Assembly: GCA_937967665.1 (NCBI GenBank)
Contig: CALBSZ010000135.1
Coordinates: 1-37,665, forward strand
Direction: 5' to 3'
Length of the DNA stretch: 37,665 bases
From: an uncultured Planctomycetaceae bacterium
GTDB taxonomy: Bacteria > Planctomycetota > Planctomycetia > Pirellulales > Pirellulaceae
This document shows positions 16,956 through 25,420 of this stretch, in pieces; the first letter of the stretch is position 1, and each line of letters starts with the position of its first letter. Position numbers and translations under genes: made by a program. The notes under the pieces were generated by a model. That model had not been told where the DNA came from and searched no databases. It saw nothing but the letters and a program-made list of their open reading frames with translations.

Positions 16956-17045
16956 GATGTAGCTCCGTAGATAAGACAACTAAGATCGGCAGCTAACTCC
17001 CCCACCGTGCCGCACCCGCTTAAAACAGGATAAAAGGACCTTTAC

Positions 17046-17065
17046 ATCCATAATGATTTGTGGAT
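17046..17065. promoter_or_regulatory. Dyad symmetry in the divergent heme-gene promoter region
   Basis: ATCCA (17046-17050) and TGGAT (17061-17065) bracket a 10-base centre (TAATGATTTG) with further partial symmetry (ATCCAxAA...TTxTGGAT). It lies between the divergent hemerythrin/PPO unit and the radical SAM gene, in one of the more AT-rich stretches of the neighbourhood. Size and layout fit a dimeric regulator such as a Crp/Fnr-type protein, but the half-site is not the Fnr consensus. Confidence 0.35.
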
Positions 17066-17158
17066 AATGGTTCTGTCAACCCTATTTCGGCCTAGCGCGT
17101 GATTTGCGCCAAGTCGTTGGGGAACAATCCGCAGCAACGGTACAAGTGGGAGGTCGGC

Positions 17159-18265
17159 ATGGTACGACTCGCAGACAAAGCGGGGCAGATGGGTCTGTCA
17201 ATCAATCGCGAGCGGCTGGCGCACAGCCCGTTCCTGGTCTTTTTCGAAATGACGCAGGCCTGTGATTTGGCCTGTACTCACTGCCGTGCCTGTGCTCAGA
17301 CACGGCCGAGTGCCAACGAGCTGTCCTCGGCGGAATCGCTACGTCTGATCGACCAGCTGACGCAGTTCCCCCAGCCGCCCATGTTGATCCTGACGGGAGG
17401 CGATCCTCTGAAGCGCGCCGACGTATTCGAATTGATCCAACACGCCAAGCGCAGCGGACTCGACGTCTCCATCACACCCGCCGCCACGTCGTTGGCAACG
17501 GCCGATCGGATTACGCAACTGCGCGACGCGGGAATCTCGCGAATGGCGGTGAGTCTGGACGGCGCGAGCAGGGAGACGCACGATGGCTTGCGAGGCGTTG
17601 ACGGCAGCTTTCAAAAGACACTCGAGATGCTCACGATGGCACGGGACGCCGGTGTTGCCACACAAGTAAATACGGTGGTCACGCGGAGCAACTACCAGCA
17701 GATCTCCGCTTTGGCCGAGTTGCTGAGCCGCTACGACATTGCTCTCTGGTCGGTGTTCTTTCTGGTCCCAGTCGGCCGTGCCGCTCGAGATCACTGTTTG
17801 GACGGCCGGCAGTGCGAAGCGGTTTTCGAGGAACTGTGGCAGCAAACGCAACGCCAGCCGTACCTGATCAAGACGACCGAGGCGCCGCACTATCGCCGAT
17901 TCGCAGCCGAGCGCAGGAAATCCGCGCCCCGAACGACTCGCACACCGAGAGGCACGCGGCCGTTCCTGGCGACAGGATTGAATGACGGCAAGGGAGTGAT
18001 GTTTGTGAGTCATTCCGGATTGATTCATCCCAGTGGTTTCATGCCGATCGTTTGCGGCGTGTTTCCGTTCCAGCACGTCGTCCAGGTCTATCAGCAGTCG
18101 CCCGTGTTTCAGAAATTGCGGAGTGCCGAGCAACTTCACGGCAAATGCCGGCAGTGCGAATACCGCACCATCTGTGGCGGCAGCCGCGCTCGCGCGTACG
18201 CCGTGACCGGAGATCCGCTGGCGGAAGAGCCGGATTGCACGTACATTCCCCGCGGCCTGCGCTAA
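17159..18265 (+). CDS. Radical SAM/SPASM protein, TIGR04053-like, heme-pathway related
   Basis: A 368-residue radical SAM enzyme with an N-terminal CxxxCxxC cluster motif (C35, C39, C42, in CDLACTHC, followed by C45), a TGGDPL motif near residue 80, and a C-terminal SPASM-type auxiliary cluster region (CRQCEYRTICGG, then DCTYIP). Overall wording, including the ending GDPLAEEPDC, fits the TIGR04053 group, related to AhbD and NirJ-like heme-modifying enzymes. Those remove propionate groups from porphyrins. The precise reaction here is unknown. ATG 17159 is favoured by GGGAGG at 17148-17153; the frame extends back to 17099 without a ribosome site. It is transcribed away from the hemerythrin/PPO unit, sharing its promoter region, which supports a porphyrin-related role. 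Confidence 0.88.
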   Translation: MVRLADKAGQMGLSINRERLAHSPFLVFFEMTQACDLACTHCRACAQTRPSANELSSAESLRLIDQLTQFPQPPMLILTGGDPLKRADVFELIQHAKRSGLDVSITPAATSLATADRITQLRDAGISRMAVSLDGASRETHDGLRGVDGSFQKTLEMLTMARDAGVATQVNTVVTRSNYQQISALAELLSRYDIALWSVFFLVPVGRAARDHCLDGRQCEAVFEELWQQTQRQPYLIKTTEAPHYRRFAAERRKSAPRTTRTPRGTRPFLATGLNDGKGVMFVSHSGLIHPSGFMPIVCGVFPFQHVVQVYQQSPVFQKLRSAEQLHGKCRQCEYRTICGGSRARAYAVTGDPLAEEPDCTYIPRGLR

Positions 18266-18301
18266 CCCGCATGATGGTGACCTGATATGTAGTGATCGAC
18301 T

Positions 18302-18323
18302 GCCGGCGCGGCCGGCTTGCTTT
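18302..18323 (+). terminator. Possible weak terminator after the radical SAM gene
   Basis: Stem GCCGG (18302-18306) / CCGGC (18312-18316) with a five-base loop, followed by TTGCTTT. The stem is short and the T tract interrupted, so this is tentative. Confidence 0.25.
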
Positions 18324-18408
18324 GTCACGGCAGCCTACTTGAATTGCCGTTCTGGCGTTCGGGATAATGCGATTGCCCTGCAACGCCCCCTTGCCTCTGG
18401 AGCCGTCC

Positions 18409-19422
18409 ATGGACCTCCCATCGCTCAGCGTGATAAGCGATTCCCTGCCCACCCAGCACGAATACGGCGACGAACCGTTCCCGCTCGTCCTGCAATGCCA
18501 GGATGCGGAGGTTTCGCTGGCAGCCGTTGAACACTGGATTTCGGAGTCCAGAGACGACTTGATTCAGCGGGTCGAGCGGCAAGGTGCGATCCTGTTTCGC
18601 GGCTTTCCACTGCGCTTCGCCGCCGACTTCGAACGTTTCGTCGCGGCCTTCGATCTGCCGAATTTCCCCTACGACCAGTCGCTGTCGAACGCGGTAAGGA
18701 TCAACTATTCGGAGCGCGTGTTTTCCGCCAACGAAGCGCCTGCCGACGTGACCATTTTCCTGCACCATGAAATGGCGCAGACGCCGATCTTTCCGAGCAA
18801 GCTGTTCTTTTTTTGCGAACAACCCGCCGCAACGGGCGGCGCCACGCCGCTCTGCCGTTCGGACATTCTCTGGAACGAGTTGCGAAAACGATATCCGGAG
18901 TTCGCGCGCGCCTGTGAAACCAGAGGCCTGCGCTATTCCAACGTCATGCCCGGCCAGAACGACCCCGCGTCCGGGATGGGGCGGAGCTGGCAAAGTACGT
19001 TGCGCGCGGAGACGCGTGAAGCGGCGGAGCGTCGTTTGGAAGACCTGGGCTACACCTGGCAATGGCTGCCAGACGGTTGCCTGCGCGCGACCACGCCCGT
19101 GTTGCCGGCGGTGCGCGAGGTCTTACCGGGCTGCCGGACCTTCTTCAATCAACTGATCGCCGCGTTTCGCGGTTGGAAGGACAGTCGCAATGACCCCGGC
19201 AAGGCGCTGACGTTCGGCGACGGCACGCCGCTCGACCGAGAGACCGTGATGGCCGTGGCGGAAATCGCCGAAACGCTAACGTTTGACCTGCCGTGGCAGC
19301 GCGGCGATGTGGCGCTGGTCGACAACTTCCTGGTCATGCACGGTCGCCGCACGTTTCAAGGTACACGCAAAGTCCTGGCCTCCCTGGTGGCAAGCGAGCA
19401 ATCTATCCACGCTTTGGAATAA
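18409..19422 (+). CDS. TauD/TfdA-like (SyrP-like) Fe(II)/2-oxoglutarate dioxygenase
   Basis: A 337-residue non-heme iron dioxygenase of the TauD/TfdA superfamily, closest in layout to SyrP/clavaminate-synthase-like proteins. The metal-binding HxE is at about residue 122-124 (FLHHEMAQ). The distal His and the 2-oxoglutarate-binding Arg are in DNFLVMHGRRTFQGTRKVL near the C-terminus. GGATPLCRS is the usual following motif. ATG 18409 is preceded by GGAG (18399-18402); an upstream in-frame ATG at 18367 has no ribosome site. Its last 20 bases overlap the end of the convergent sugar isomerase gene. SyrP relatives hydroxylate amino acids bound to carrier proteins, but no NRPS or carrier protein is visible here, so the substrate is unknown. 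Confidence 0.88.
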   Translation: MDLPSLSVISDSLPTQHEYGDEPFPLVLQCQDAEVSLAAVEHWISESRDDLIQRVERQGAILFRGFPLRFAADFERFVAAFDLPNFPYDQSLSNAVRINYSERVFSANEAPADVTIFLHHEMAQTPIFPSKLFFFCEQPAATGGATPLCRSDILWNELRKRYPEFARACETRGLRYSNVMPGQNDPASGMGRSWQSTLRAETREAAERRLEDLGYTWQWLPDGCLRATTPVLPAVREVLPGCRTFFNQLIAAFRGWKDSRNDPGKALTFGDGTPLDRETVMAVAEIAETLTFDLPWQRGDVALVDNFLVMHGRRTFQGTRKVLASLVASEQSIHALE

Positions 19423-20332
19423 ACTGCCGCAGATAGGTGCCGCTTTGTTGCAGCGAATCAATGCGGGATTCCAGCGAATCTTCAAAGGCCCGATCTTCGA
19501 CTTCCACGCACACGGGACCGCGATAGCCGACATCCGTCAATACCGAGAAGAACTGACCCCAGCGCACGTCCCCCATTCCCGGCAACTTGGGAGCATGGTA
19601 TTCCAGGGGATGAGCCAGGATGCCGACCTGGTCCAGGCGATATTGATCCAGGCGGACATCCTTGGCATGCACATGGAATAGGCGATCTTTAAATTCGCGG
19701 AGGGGCGCCAGGTAATCCATCTGCTGCCAGACCATATGCGAGGGATCGTAGTTGAGGCCGAAGGACGCGCTGGGAATGTCGTGAAACATCCGCCGCCAGA
19801 TAACGGGGCTCACCGCCAGGTTCTTGCCTCCCGGCCATTCGTCGCCACTGAACAGCATCGGACAATTCTCGATCCCGATGCGCCCGCCGTGATCTTCGGC
19901 AAACGCCACCAGCGGCACCCAGGTCTGCAGGAAGCGCGGCCAGTTGTCGTCGACGGAACGCGTCCAGTCGCGCCCGATGAACGTATTGACTTGGTCGATA
20001 CCCAGCAACTTTGACGCTACGATCACCTTTTTCAGATGTTCGACGACCCGATCCGCTTCGGCCTGATCCGGCGTCAATGGATTCGGGTAATAGCCCAGGC
20101 CGCTGATCTTGATTCCGCGTTCCCTGGCCAGCCCGTTGATCTCGGCGGCTTTGCTTTCGCTGAAGTTGTCCACGTCAATGTGCGTGATGCCCGCATAGCG
20201 GCGTTCCGCTTTTCCAGCGGGCCAGCACATCAGTTCCACGCAGTCGTAGCCGAGTGATGCTGCCGTGGAAAGCACTGTTTCGAGCGATTCGTCGGGCAGG
20301 ATAGCGCTGACGAATCCGAGCTTCATGGTCAT
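19403..20332 (-). CDS. Sugar phosphate isomerase/epimerase (xylose isomerase-like TIM barrel)
   Basis: A 309-residue cytoplasmic TIM-barrel protein (no signal peptide) of the AP endonuclease 2/xylose isomerase-like superfamily. Barrel-strand wording includes DCVELMCWPAG, GLGYYPNPLTPD, NTFIGRDW, GIENCPMLFSGDEWPGG (Glu ligand), GLNYDPSHMVWQQ, FHVHAKDVRLD (His/Asp) and VCVEVEDRAFE at the end, so the metal site looks complete. ATG 20332 has GAGGAG nine bases upstream; a second ATG follows at 20326. The gene converges on and overlaps the dioxygenase gene by 20 bases, and diverges from the large PVC protein across 153 bases. Such enzymes often isomerise keto-inositols or 3-keto sugars made by Gfo/Idh dehydrogenases, one of which lies at 25421. 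Confidence 0.92.
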   Translation of the reverse strand: MTMKLGFVSAILPDESLETVLSTAASLGYDCVELMCWPAGKAERRYAGITHIDVDNFSESKAAEINGLARERGIKISGLGYYPNPLTPDQAEADRVVEHLKKVIVASKLLGIDQVNTFIGRDWTRSVDDNWPRFLQTWVPLVAFAEDHGGRIGIENCPMLFSGDEWPGGKNLAVSPVIWRRMFHDIPSASFGLNYDPSHMVWQQMDYLAPLREFKDRLFHVHAKDVRLDQYRLDQVGILAHPLEYHAPKLPGMGDVRWGQFFSVLTDVGYRGPVCVEVEDRAFEDSLESRIDSLQQSGTYLRQFIPKRG

Positions 20333-20485
20333 GGTTGGAAACTCCTCAGGTCACCAATCTTGGTCCTGTATTATAGAAATTGCGAACAAGTTCGCCACCG
20401 AACGAGAAACAACTTGCTTGTACTCGCCCAATCGTTAGGATACCGGTTAGTTTCGAAAACGGCCTCCTCGCATGTAGGTCCAGCG

Positions 20486-23400
20486 ATGGCAACCAGATCC
20501 CTTCCCTTCCTGTTTGTCTGCGGTTTTGCTGGTTTCGTTTCAGCACAACAAGTAGAGCTCGTCGAATGGCGCACCCGTCAATTGAATGCCCGCTTTTATA
20601 GTGAAGGTGCGACGGTCGGGGATTTCAACCGGGACGGGGAACCTGACGTGGCGTCGGGACCGTTTTGGTACGCCGGACCGACGTTCACCGAGTCGCACGC
20701 GTTTTACGCACAAGATGCCATCGACCCCCATGGCTACTCCAACAACTTCTTTGCTTTCACCGACGATTTCAACAACGACGGTTGGGACGACATTTTGGTT
20801 TACGGCTTTCCCGGAAAGGACGCGTCGTGGTTCGAAAACCCCCAAGGAGTCGAGCGTTTCTGGCCGCGGCACCGGGTCCTGGACGCCGTCGAGAACGAAT
20901 CGCCCGCCTATATCGACCTCAATGGCGACGGGCGGCGCGACGTCGTCTGTAGTTCGGGTGGTTATTTCGGATTTGCCGAAATAGACGCGGCAGCTCCCGA
21001 ATTGCCGTGGACGTTCCGGCGCATTTCCGACAACAGCGCGGGCGGCCGGTTCACTCACGGGATGGGCGTGGGTGATGTGAACCAGGACGGCCGGCTCGAC
21101 CTGCTGGAAAAGAATGGCTGGTGGGAGCAACCCGAGTCGCTGGCCGGCGATCCTGTTTGGAAAAAACATCCCTTTGCGTTTGGCGCCGGTCATGGGCCTG
21201 CGCAGATGTTTGCCTACGATGTAGACGGCGATGACGACAACGATGTCGTTTGTTCACTGAACGCTCACGGTTTCGGCCTGGCGTGGTACGAACAGCTGGC
21301 AGCGGACGACGGGGGCATTTCGTTTGAGCGGCATGGGATCATGGGCGCCAAACCCAACGAGAATGCCTACGGAGTCGCCTTTTCGCAATTGCATGCAGTG
21401 GAGCTCGTGGACATCGATGGCGATGGGTTGAAAGATATCCTCACCGGCAAACGCTATTGGGCTCATGGTCCCCAGGGCGATGCGCAGCCGTCCGATCCGG
21501 CGGTCCTGTATTGGTTCCGCCTGGAACGTTCTGCCGCGGGTGTCCGATTCGTTCCGCATTTGATTGACGACGATTCCGGGGTCGGCACGGAAGTGGACTA
21601 TGCGGATCTGAACAAGGACGGCATGGTCGACGTGATCGTGGGCAACAAGAAAGGGACATTTGTTCATCTGCAGGAGCGCCGCGGCGTGCCGAGCTCGGTG
21701 GGCGAGCGTTTTGAAGTGCGTGCGCGGGATCTTGCTGCCCGGGCGTCGAATCTCGGCTTGCCCCAGCATGCGGGATTGCAACCGCGCGAAGCGGCGGCGG
21801 CGATCACGGTTCCACAAGGATTTCACGTCCAGCTGGCAGCGGGTGAACCACTGGTCCATCAGCCGATTGCCATGGCGTTCGACCATCGCGGCCGCTTGTG
21901 GGTAGCCGAGGCGCATACGTATCCGATTCGAGCGAACGAGGGCGAGGGAGAAGACAAGATCATCATCCTCGAAGACCACGATGCGGACGGCGTGTTCGAA
22001 TCGCGCAAAGTGTTTATCGATGGCTTGAACCTGGTCAGCGGTCTGGAAGTCGGCTTCGGCGGCGTGTGGGTCGGGGCGGCGCCGTACCTGATGTGGATTC
22101 CCGACCGAAACAGCGATGACGAACCGGACGGACCACCGGAAATCCTCCTGGATGGCTTCGGCTACCAGGACACCCACGAAACACTCAACGCCTTCACCTG
22201 GGGGCCGGACGGCTGGTTGTACGGCTGTCACGGGGTCTTTACCCATTCGAAAGTGGGCCGGCCGGGGACGCCGGACGCCCAGCGGACACCGTTGAACGCG
22301 GGTGTGTGGCGTTATCATCCCCTGCGTCACGAGTTTGAAGTGTTTGCGCACGGGACCAGCAATCCGTGGGGCATTGACTTCAACGACTACGGCCAGGCAT
22401 TCATTACGGCATGTGTGATTCCCCATCTGTATCACGTCATTCAGGGAGCCCGCTACCAGCGACAGGGCGGCCAGCACTTCCATCCCTACGTGTTCGACGA
22501 CATCAAGACAATCGCGGACCACGCACACTACGCCGGAAACATTCGCGATCACGCCTGGTGGGGGCGAAACCACAACGTCGATCACGCCGACACCAACGCG
22601 GCTGGGGGCGGTCATGCCCACTGCGGCGCGATGATCTACCTGGGCGACAACTGGCCGCGGCAGTATCGCAATTCCATCTTCATGACCAACCTGCTGGGAA
22701 ATCGGATCAATAACGACGTGCTTCGCCGAGTCGGCAGTGGGTACGTGGCATCGCACGGCGACGACTTCCTGTTCGCCAATGATTTGTGGTTCCGCTGCAT
22801 CAATCAAAAATACGCCCCGGACGGCAGTGTTTACATGATCGATTGGTACGACAAGAACGCCTGCCATCGTCGCGACAAGGAACTTTGGGATCGCACCAAC
22901 GGTCGCGTTTATCGAGTGCGTTTTGGGAATCCGGAAGTCCGGCAAGTCGATTTACAGCAACTTACCAATGCCGAACTCATCGCACTGCAATTCCATGAAA
23001 ACGATTGGTATGTCCGGACCGCGCGGCGGATCCTGCAAGAGCGCTGCCAGACCGACAACAGTCGCCGCGCTGCCGTCCGGGCCGCCTTTGAAGCCGCGGA
23101 CGGGCCGGAGTTCCATTCCAATGTGAAGCCGGTGCCGCAGCGTTTGCGCATGGCGTGGGCCTTGCACGCCTGCAATTTCCTGTCGGACGCGAGGATCGCC
23201 CAACTGCTTGCCGCCGAAGGGCATCGTTCCGAATACTTGCGCGCCTGGGCAATCCAGTTGGATGTGGAAGATGGGAAACCGCAGAATCTCTCCACCCTGA
23301 AACAGCTGGCCCAGTCCGATCCCTCGCCGCTGGTACGCCTGTATCTGGCCTCGGCATTGCAACGACTCCCCTTGGAAGATCGCTGGCAGATTGCCGCAGG

Positions 23401-25183
23401 TTTGCTGCGGCATGCTCAGGACGAAGGCGATCATAACTTGCCGCTATTGATTTGGTATGGGACGGAACCACTGGTCGCTCACCATGTTCAACGCGCGTTT
23501 GGTTTGGCGGCCGAATCCCGGATTCCGATCGTCAGCCGATACATTTACCGCCGCGCGGCTGCGGATCCGGAAACGCGTAATGATCTGCTCGTGACGCTCG
23601 GCGCCGTACCGAACGAGGATACGCAGAAGCTGATACTGGACGAGCTTACCGCGGCCCTCCGCAGCCAGGGACGCCTGGCAATGCCCGCACAATGGCCGAG
23701 CGTGTACACGAAACTGGCCGCCAGCAGCGATCCATGGATCCGCGAACGCGCCCAGTGGATCACCGTTAAGTTTGGCGATGCATCCATCTTTCCGACGCTG
23801 CGCAGGATTGCCACGGACAAGGCGGCCCGATTGGAATCCAGGCGATCCGCGCTGCAAGCGCTGCTCGCGGGCAAAGACGCGCAGCTCACCCCGGTCCTGC
23901 TGGAATTGCTGCGGGATAAGGACATGCGGGGAGCCGCCTTGCGCGGATTAGCGGGCTATGCGGACGAATCGATTCCCGCCGCGATCCTGGACGTCTACAC
24001 GTCCCTTGATGTCGAAGAAAAGTCGGACGCGGTCACAACGCTGTCGGCGCGAGCCGCGTTCGCCCACCCGCTGCTCGACGCCGTCGAAAACAAGTCGGTG
24101 CCTCGCGCTGACCTGTCTGCTTTTGTCGTGCGGCAGATCGCGTCCCTGCAGGACCCGGAACTGGTGGCGAAGGTGAATCGCGTCTGGGGAACCTTGCGGT
24201 CCACGCCGCAGGACAAACAGGAGAAGATTCACGAGTGGCAGCAGCGGCTCGGCCCCGCTGAACTCGCCGCCGCAGACCTGCCGCACGGCCGTGTGATTTA
24301 CGAAAAGACCTGCGGCAAGTGCCATCGATTGTTCGGTCAGGGCGGGCAGATTGGGCCCGATATCACCGGTTCGAATCGAGCAAATCTGGATTACCTGCTA
24401 CAGAATCTGATCGATCCCAACGCGCTCATCGGGCGGGATTACCAGGCGACGCAGTTGGTCACCGCGGACGGACGTCTGATTACGGGACTGGTGATGGAGG
24501 AAAACGATACGGCAATCGCTGTACAAACGGCGAACGAGAAGCTTGTCGTCGACAAACGCGATATCGAAGTACGCCGATTGTCACCAACGTCCATGATGCC
24601 CGAAGGGCAGATTGACCAGTTGCAGTTTGAAGAAGTGCGCGACCTGGTGGCCTACCTGGCCAGCCCGCTGCAAGTCCCGCTGCCCGGTGAAGGTCCCGTG
24701 TGGGATCCCAAGACGGGCCGCGTGCACGGTGCGCAGGAAGCAGAGCAGCTGGCCGTGGTTTCGACGAGTGGCGGGAACGCGCGGCCGCAGGCGATGAATC
24801 ACTTCAAGGCGGGGCGCTGGAGCGGCAACAGCCAACTCTGGTGGACCGGCGCCAAGCCGGGTGACACGTTGGTCTTGACGCTGGCGGCCCCTGAAGCGGG
24901 GTCATACGAACTCTTTGTGGCCCTGACCAAAGCCCGCGATTACGGTATCGTCGCCTTTTCCGTGAACGGCAGTAAAGTAGACCAGGCATTCGACCTGTTC
25001 CATTCTCCCGAGGTCGTATCGACCGGCGTTCTTTCGTTAGGCGTGCACTCCTTGAAAGCCGGCAAAAATGAACTGACCGTTGTCATCACGGGAACGAACC
25101 CAGAAGCGGAAAAGGCCTACATGTTCGGGCTGGACTATGTTTATCTGCGAAAGGTCTCGGACACTCCACAGGACGCGTCTTAG
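20486..25183 (+). CDS. Secreted FG-GAP/PVC-type heme-binding CxxCH protein with HEAT and C-terminal beta domain
   Basis: A 1,565-residue exported protein built from several modules. A signal peptide covers about residues 1-19 (ending FVSAQ). Seven FG-GAP/VCBS-like calcium-loop repeats follow (DFNRDGEPD, DFNNDGWDD, DLNGDGRRD, DVNQDGRLD, DVDGDDDND, DIDGDGLKD, DLNKDGMVD) to about 420. From about 437 (VPQGFHVQLAAGEPLVHQP) comes the PVC-type membrane-bound-dehydrogenase-like propeller domain (TIGR02604 type), then HEAT-like helical repeats (about 830-1230). A cytochrome c-type heme site, CGKCH at about 1276-1280, starts the TIGR02603 domain and is followed by the family's GPDITGSNR. The last 130 residues are a predicted beta-sandwich, perhaps carbohydrate-binding. 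ATG 20486 gives the signal peptide; the open frame begins earlier at 20360. Periplasmic sugar oxidation with electron transfer is plausible but unproven. Confidence 0.93.
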   Translation: MATRSLPFLFVCGFAGFVSAQQVELVEWRTRQLNARFYSEGATVGDFNRDGEPDVASGPFWYAGPTFTESHAFYAQDAIDPHGYSNNFFAFTDDFNNDGWDDILVYGFPGKDASWFENPQGVERFWPRHRVLDAVENESPAYIDLNGDGRRDVVCSSGGYFGFAEIDAAAPELPWTFRRISDNSAGGRFTHGMGVGDVNQDGRLDLLEKNGWWEQPESLAGDPVWKKHPFAFGAGHGPAQMFAYDVDGDDDNDVVCSLNAHGFGLAWYEQLAADDGGISFERHGIMGAKPNENAYGVAFSQLHAVELVDIDGDGLKDILTGKRYWAHGPQGDAQPSDPAVLYWFRLERSAAGVRFVPHLIDDDSGVGTEVDYADLNKDGMVDVIVGNKKGTFVHLQERRGVPSSVGERFEVRARDLAARASNLGLPQHAGLQPREAAAAITVPQGFHVQLAAGEPLVHQPIAMAFDHRGRLWVAEAHTYPIRANEGEGEDKIIILEDHDADGVFESRKVFIDGLNLVSGLEVGFGGVWVGAAPYLMWIPDRNSDDEPDGPPEILLDGFGYQDTHETLNAFTWGPDGWLYGCHGVFTHSKVGRPGTPDAQRTPLNAGVWRYHPLRHEFEVFAHGTSNPWGIDFNDYGQAFITACVIPHLYHVIQGARYQRQGGQHFHPYVFDDIKTIADHAHYAGNIRDHAWWGRNHNVDHADTNAAGGGHAHCGAMIYLGDNWPRQYRNSIFMTNLLGNRINNDVLRRVGSGYVASHGDDFLFANDLWFRCINQKYAPDGSVYMIDWYDKNACHRRDKELWDRTNGRVYRVRFGNPEVRQVDLQQLTNAELIALQFHENDWYVRTARRILQERCQTDNSRRAAVRAAFEAADGPEFHSNVKPVPQRLRMAWALHACNFLSDARIAQLLAAEGHRSEYLRAWAIQLDVEDGKPQNLSTLKQLAQSDPSPLVRLYLASALQRLPLEDRWQIAAGLLRHAQDEGDHNLPLLIWYGTEPLVAHHVQRAFGLAAESRIPIVSRYIYRRAAADPETRNDLLVTLGAVPNEDTQKLILDELTAALRSQGRLAMPAQWPSVYTKLAASSDPWIRERAQWITVKFGDASIFPTLRRIATDKAARLESRRSALQALLAGKDAQLTPVLLELLRDKDMRGAALRGLAGYADESIPAAILDVYTSLDVEEKSDAVTTLSARAAFAHPLLDAVENKSVPRADLSAFVVRQIASLQDPELVAKVNRVWGTLRSTPQDKQEKIHEWQQRLGPAELAAADLPHGRVIYEKTCGKCHRLFGQGGQIGPDITGSNRANLDYLLQNLIDPNALIGRDYQATQLVTADGRLITGLVMEENDTAIAVQTANEKLVVDKRDIEVRRLSPTSMMPEGQIDQLQFEEVRDLVAYLASPLQVPLPGEGPVWDPKTGRVHGAQEAEQLAVVSTSGGNARPQAMNHFKAGRWSGNSQLWWTGAKPGDTLVLTLAAPEAGSYELFVALTKARDYGIVAFSVNGSKVDQAFDLFHSPEVVSTGVLSLGVHSLKAGKNELTVVITGTNPEAEKAYMFGLDYVYLRKVSDTPQDAS

Positions 25184-25187
25184 ATCG

Positions 25188-25235
25188 GCAGCGCCAGGTT
25201 CCACCGCCATACCTACACGACACGCGAACGCGGTC
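25188..25235 (-). repeat. Decayed copy of the 89-bp dispersed element
   Basis: The stretch starting GGCAGCGCCAGGTT matches the start of the copy at 37577-37665 in the same orientation: 23 of the first 26 bases are identical, then similarity fades. It begins five bases after the stop codon of the large PVC protein, so these elements appear to sit directly behind genes. Confidence 0.6.
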
Positions 25236-25339
25236 CCGCCAGAAAACAAAGCCAATTCTTGTACAGCGTCGCTTGAAAAATGGAGTCGGCTACCCTGCGG
25301 GAGGCCGGAAAAAACGGGCGTTCCCCGGATCTCCTCTGG

Positions 25340-25367
25340 TTGCTTGCGGATCTGGCGCGACTATCAT
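25340..25367 (+). promoter_or_regulatory. Possible promoter for the Gfo/Idh gene
   Basis: TTGCTT (25340-25345), 16-base spacer, TATCAT (25362-25367), 53 bases before the ATG at 25421. The -10 box and distance to the start codon are the same as in the predicted DUF1501 promoter at 3639-3667. Confidence 0.36.
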
Positions 25368-25420
25368 AGACAGCTGTTACCGTGAGCCTACAAAATCGAT
25401 TCACCCATAAGGATTTACAC

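Noticed and set aside
21254..22945. 563-codon minus-strand open frame
   Set aside because: Antisense shadow of the FG-GAP/PVC protein.
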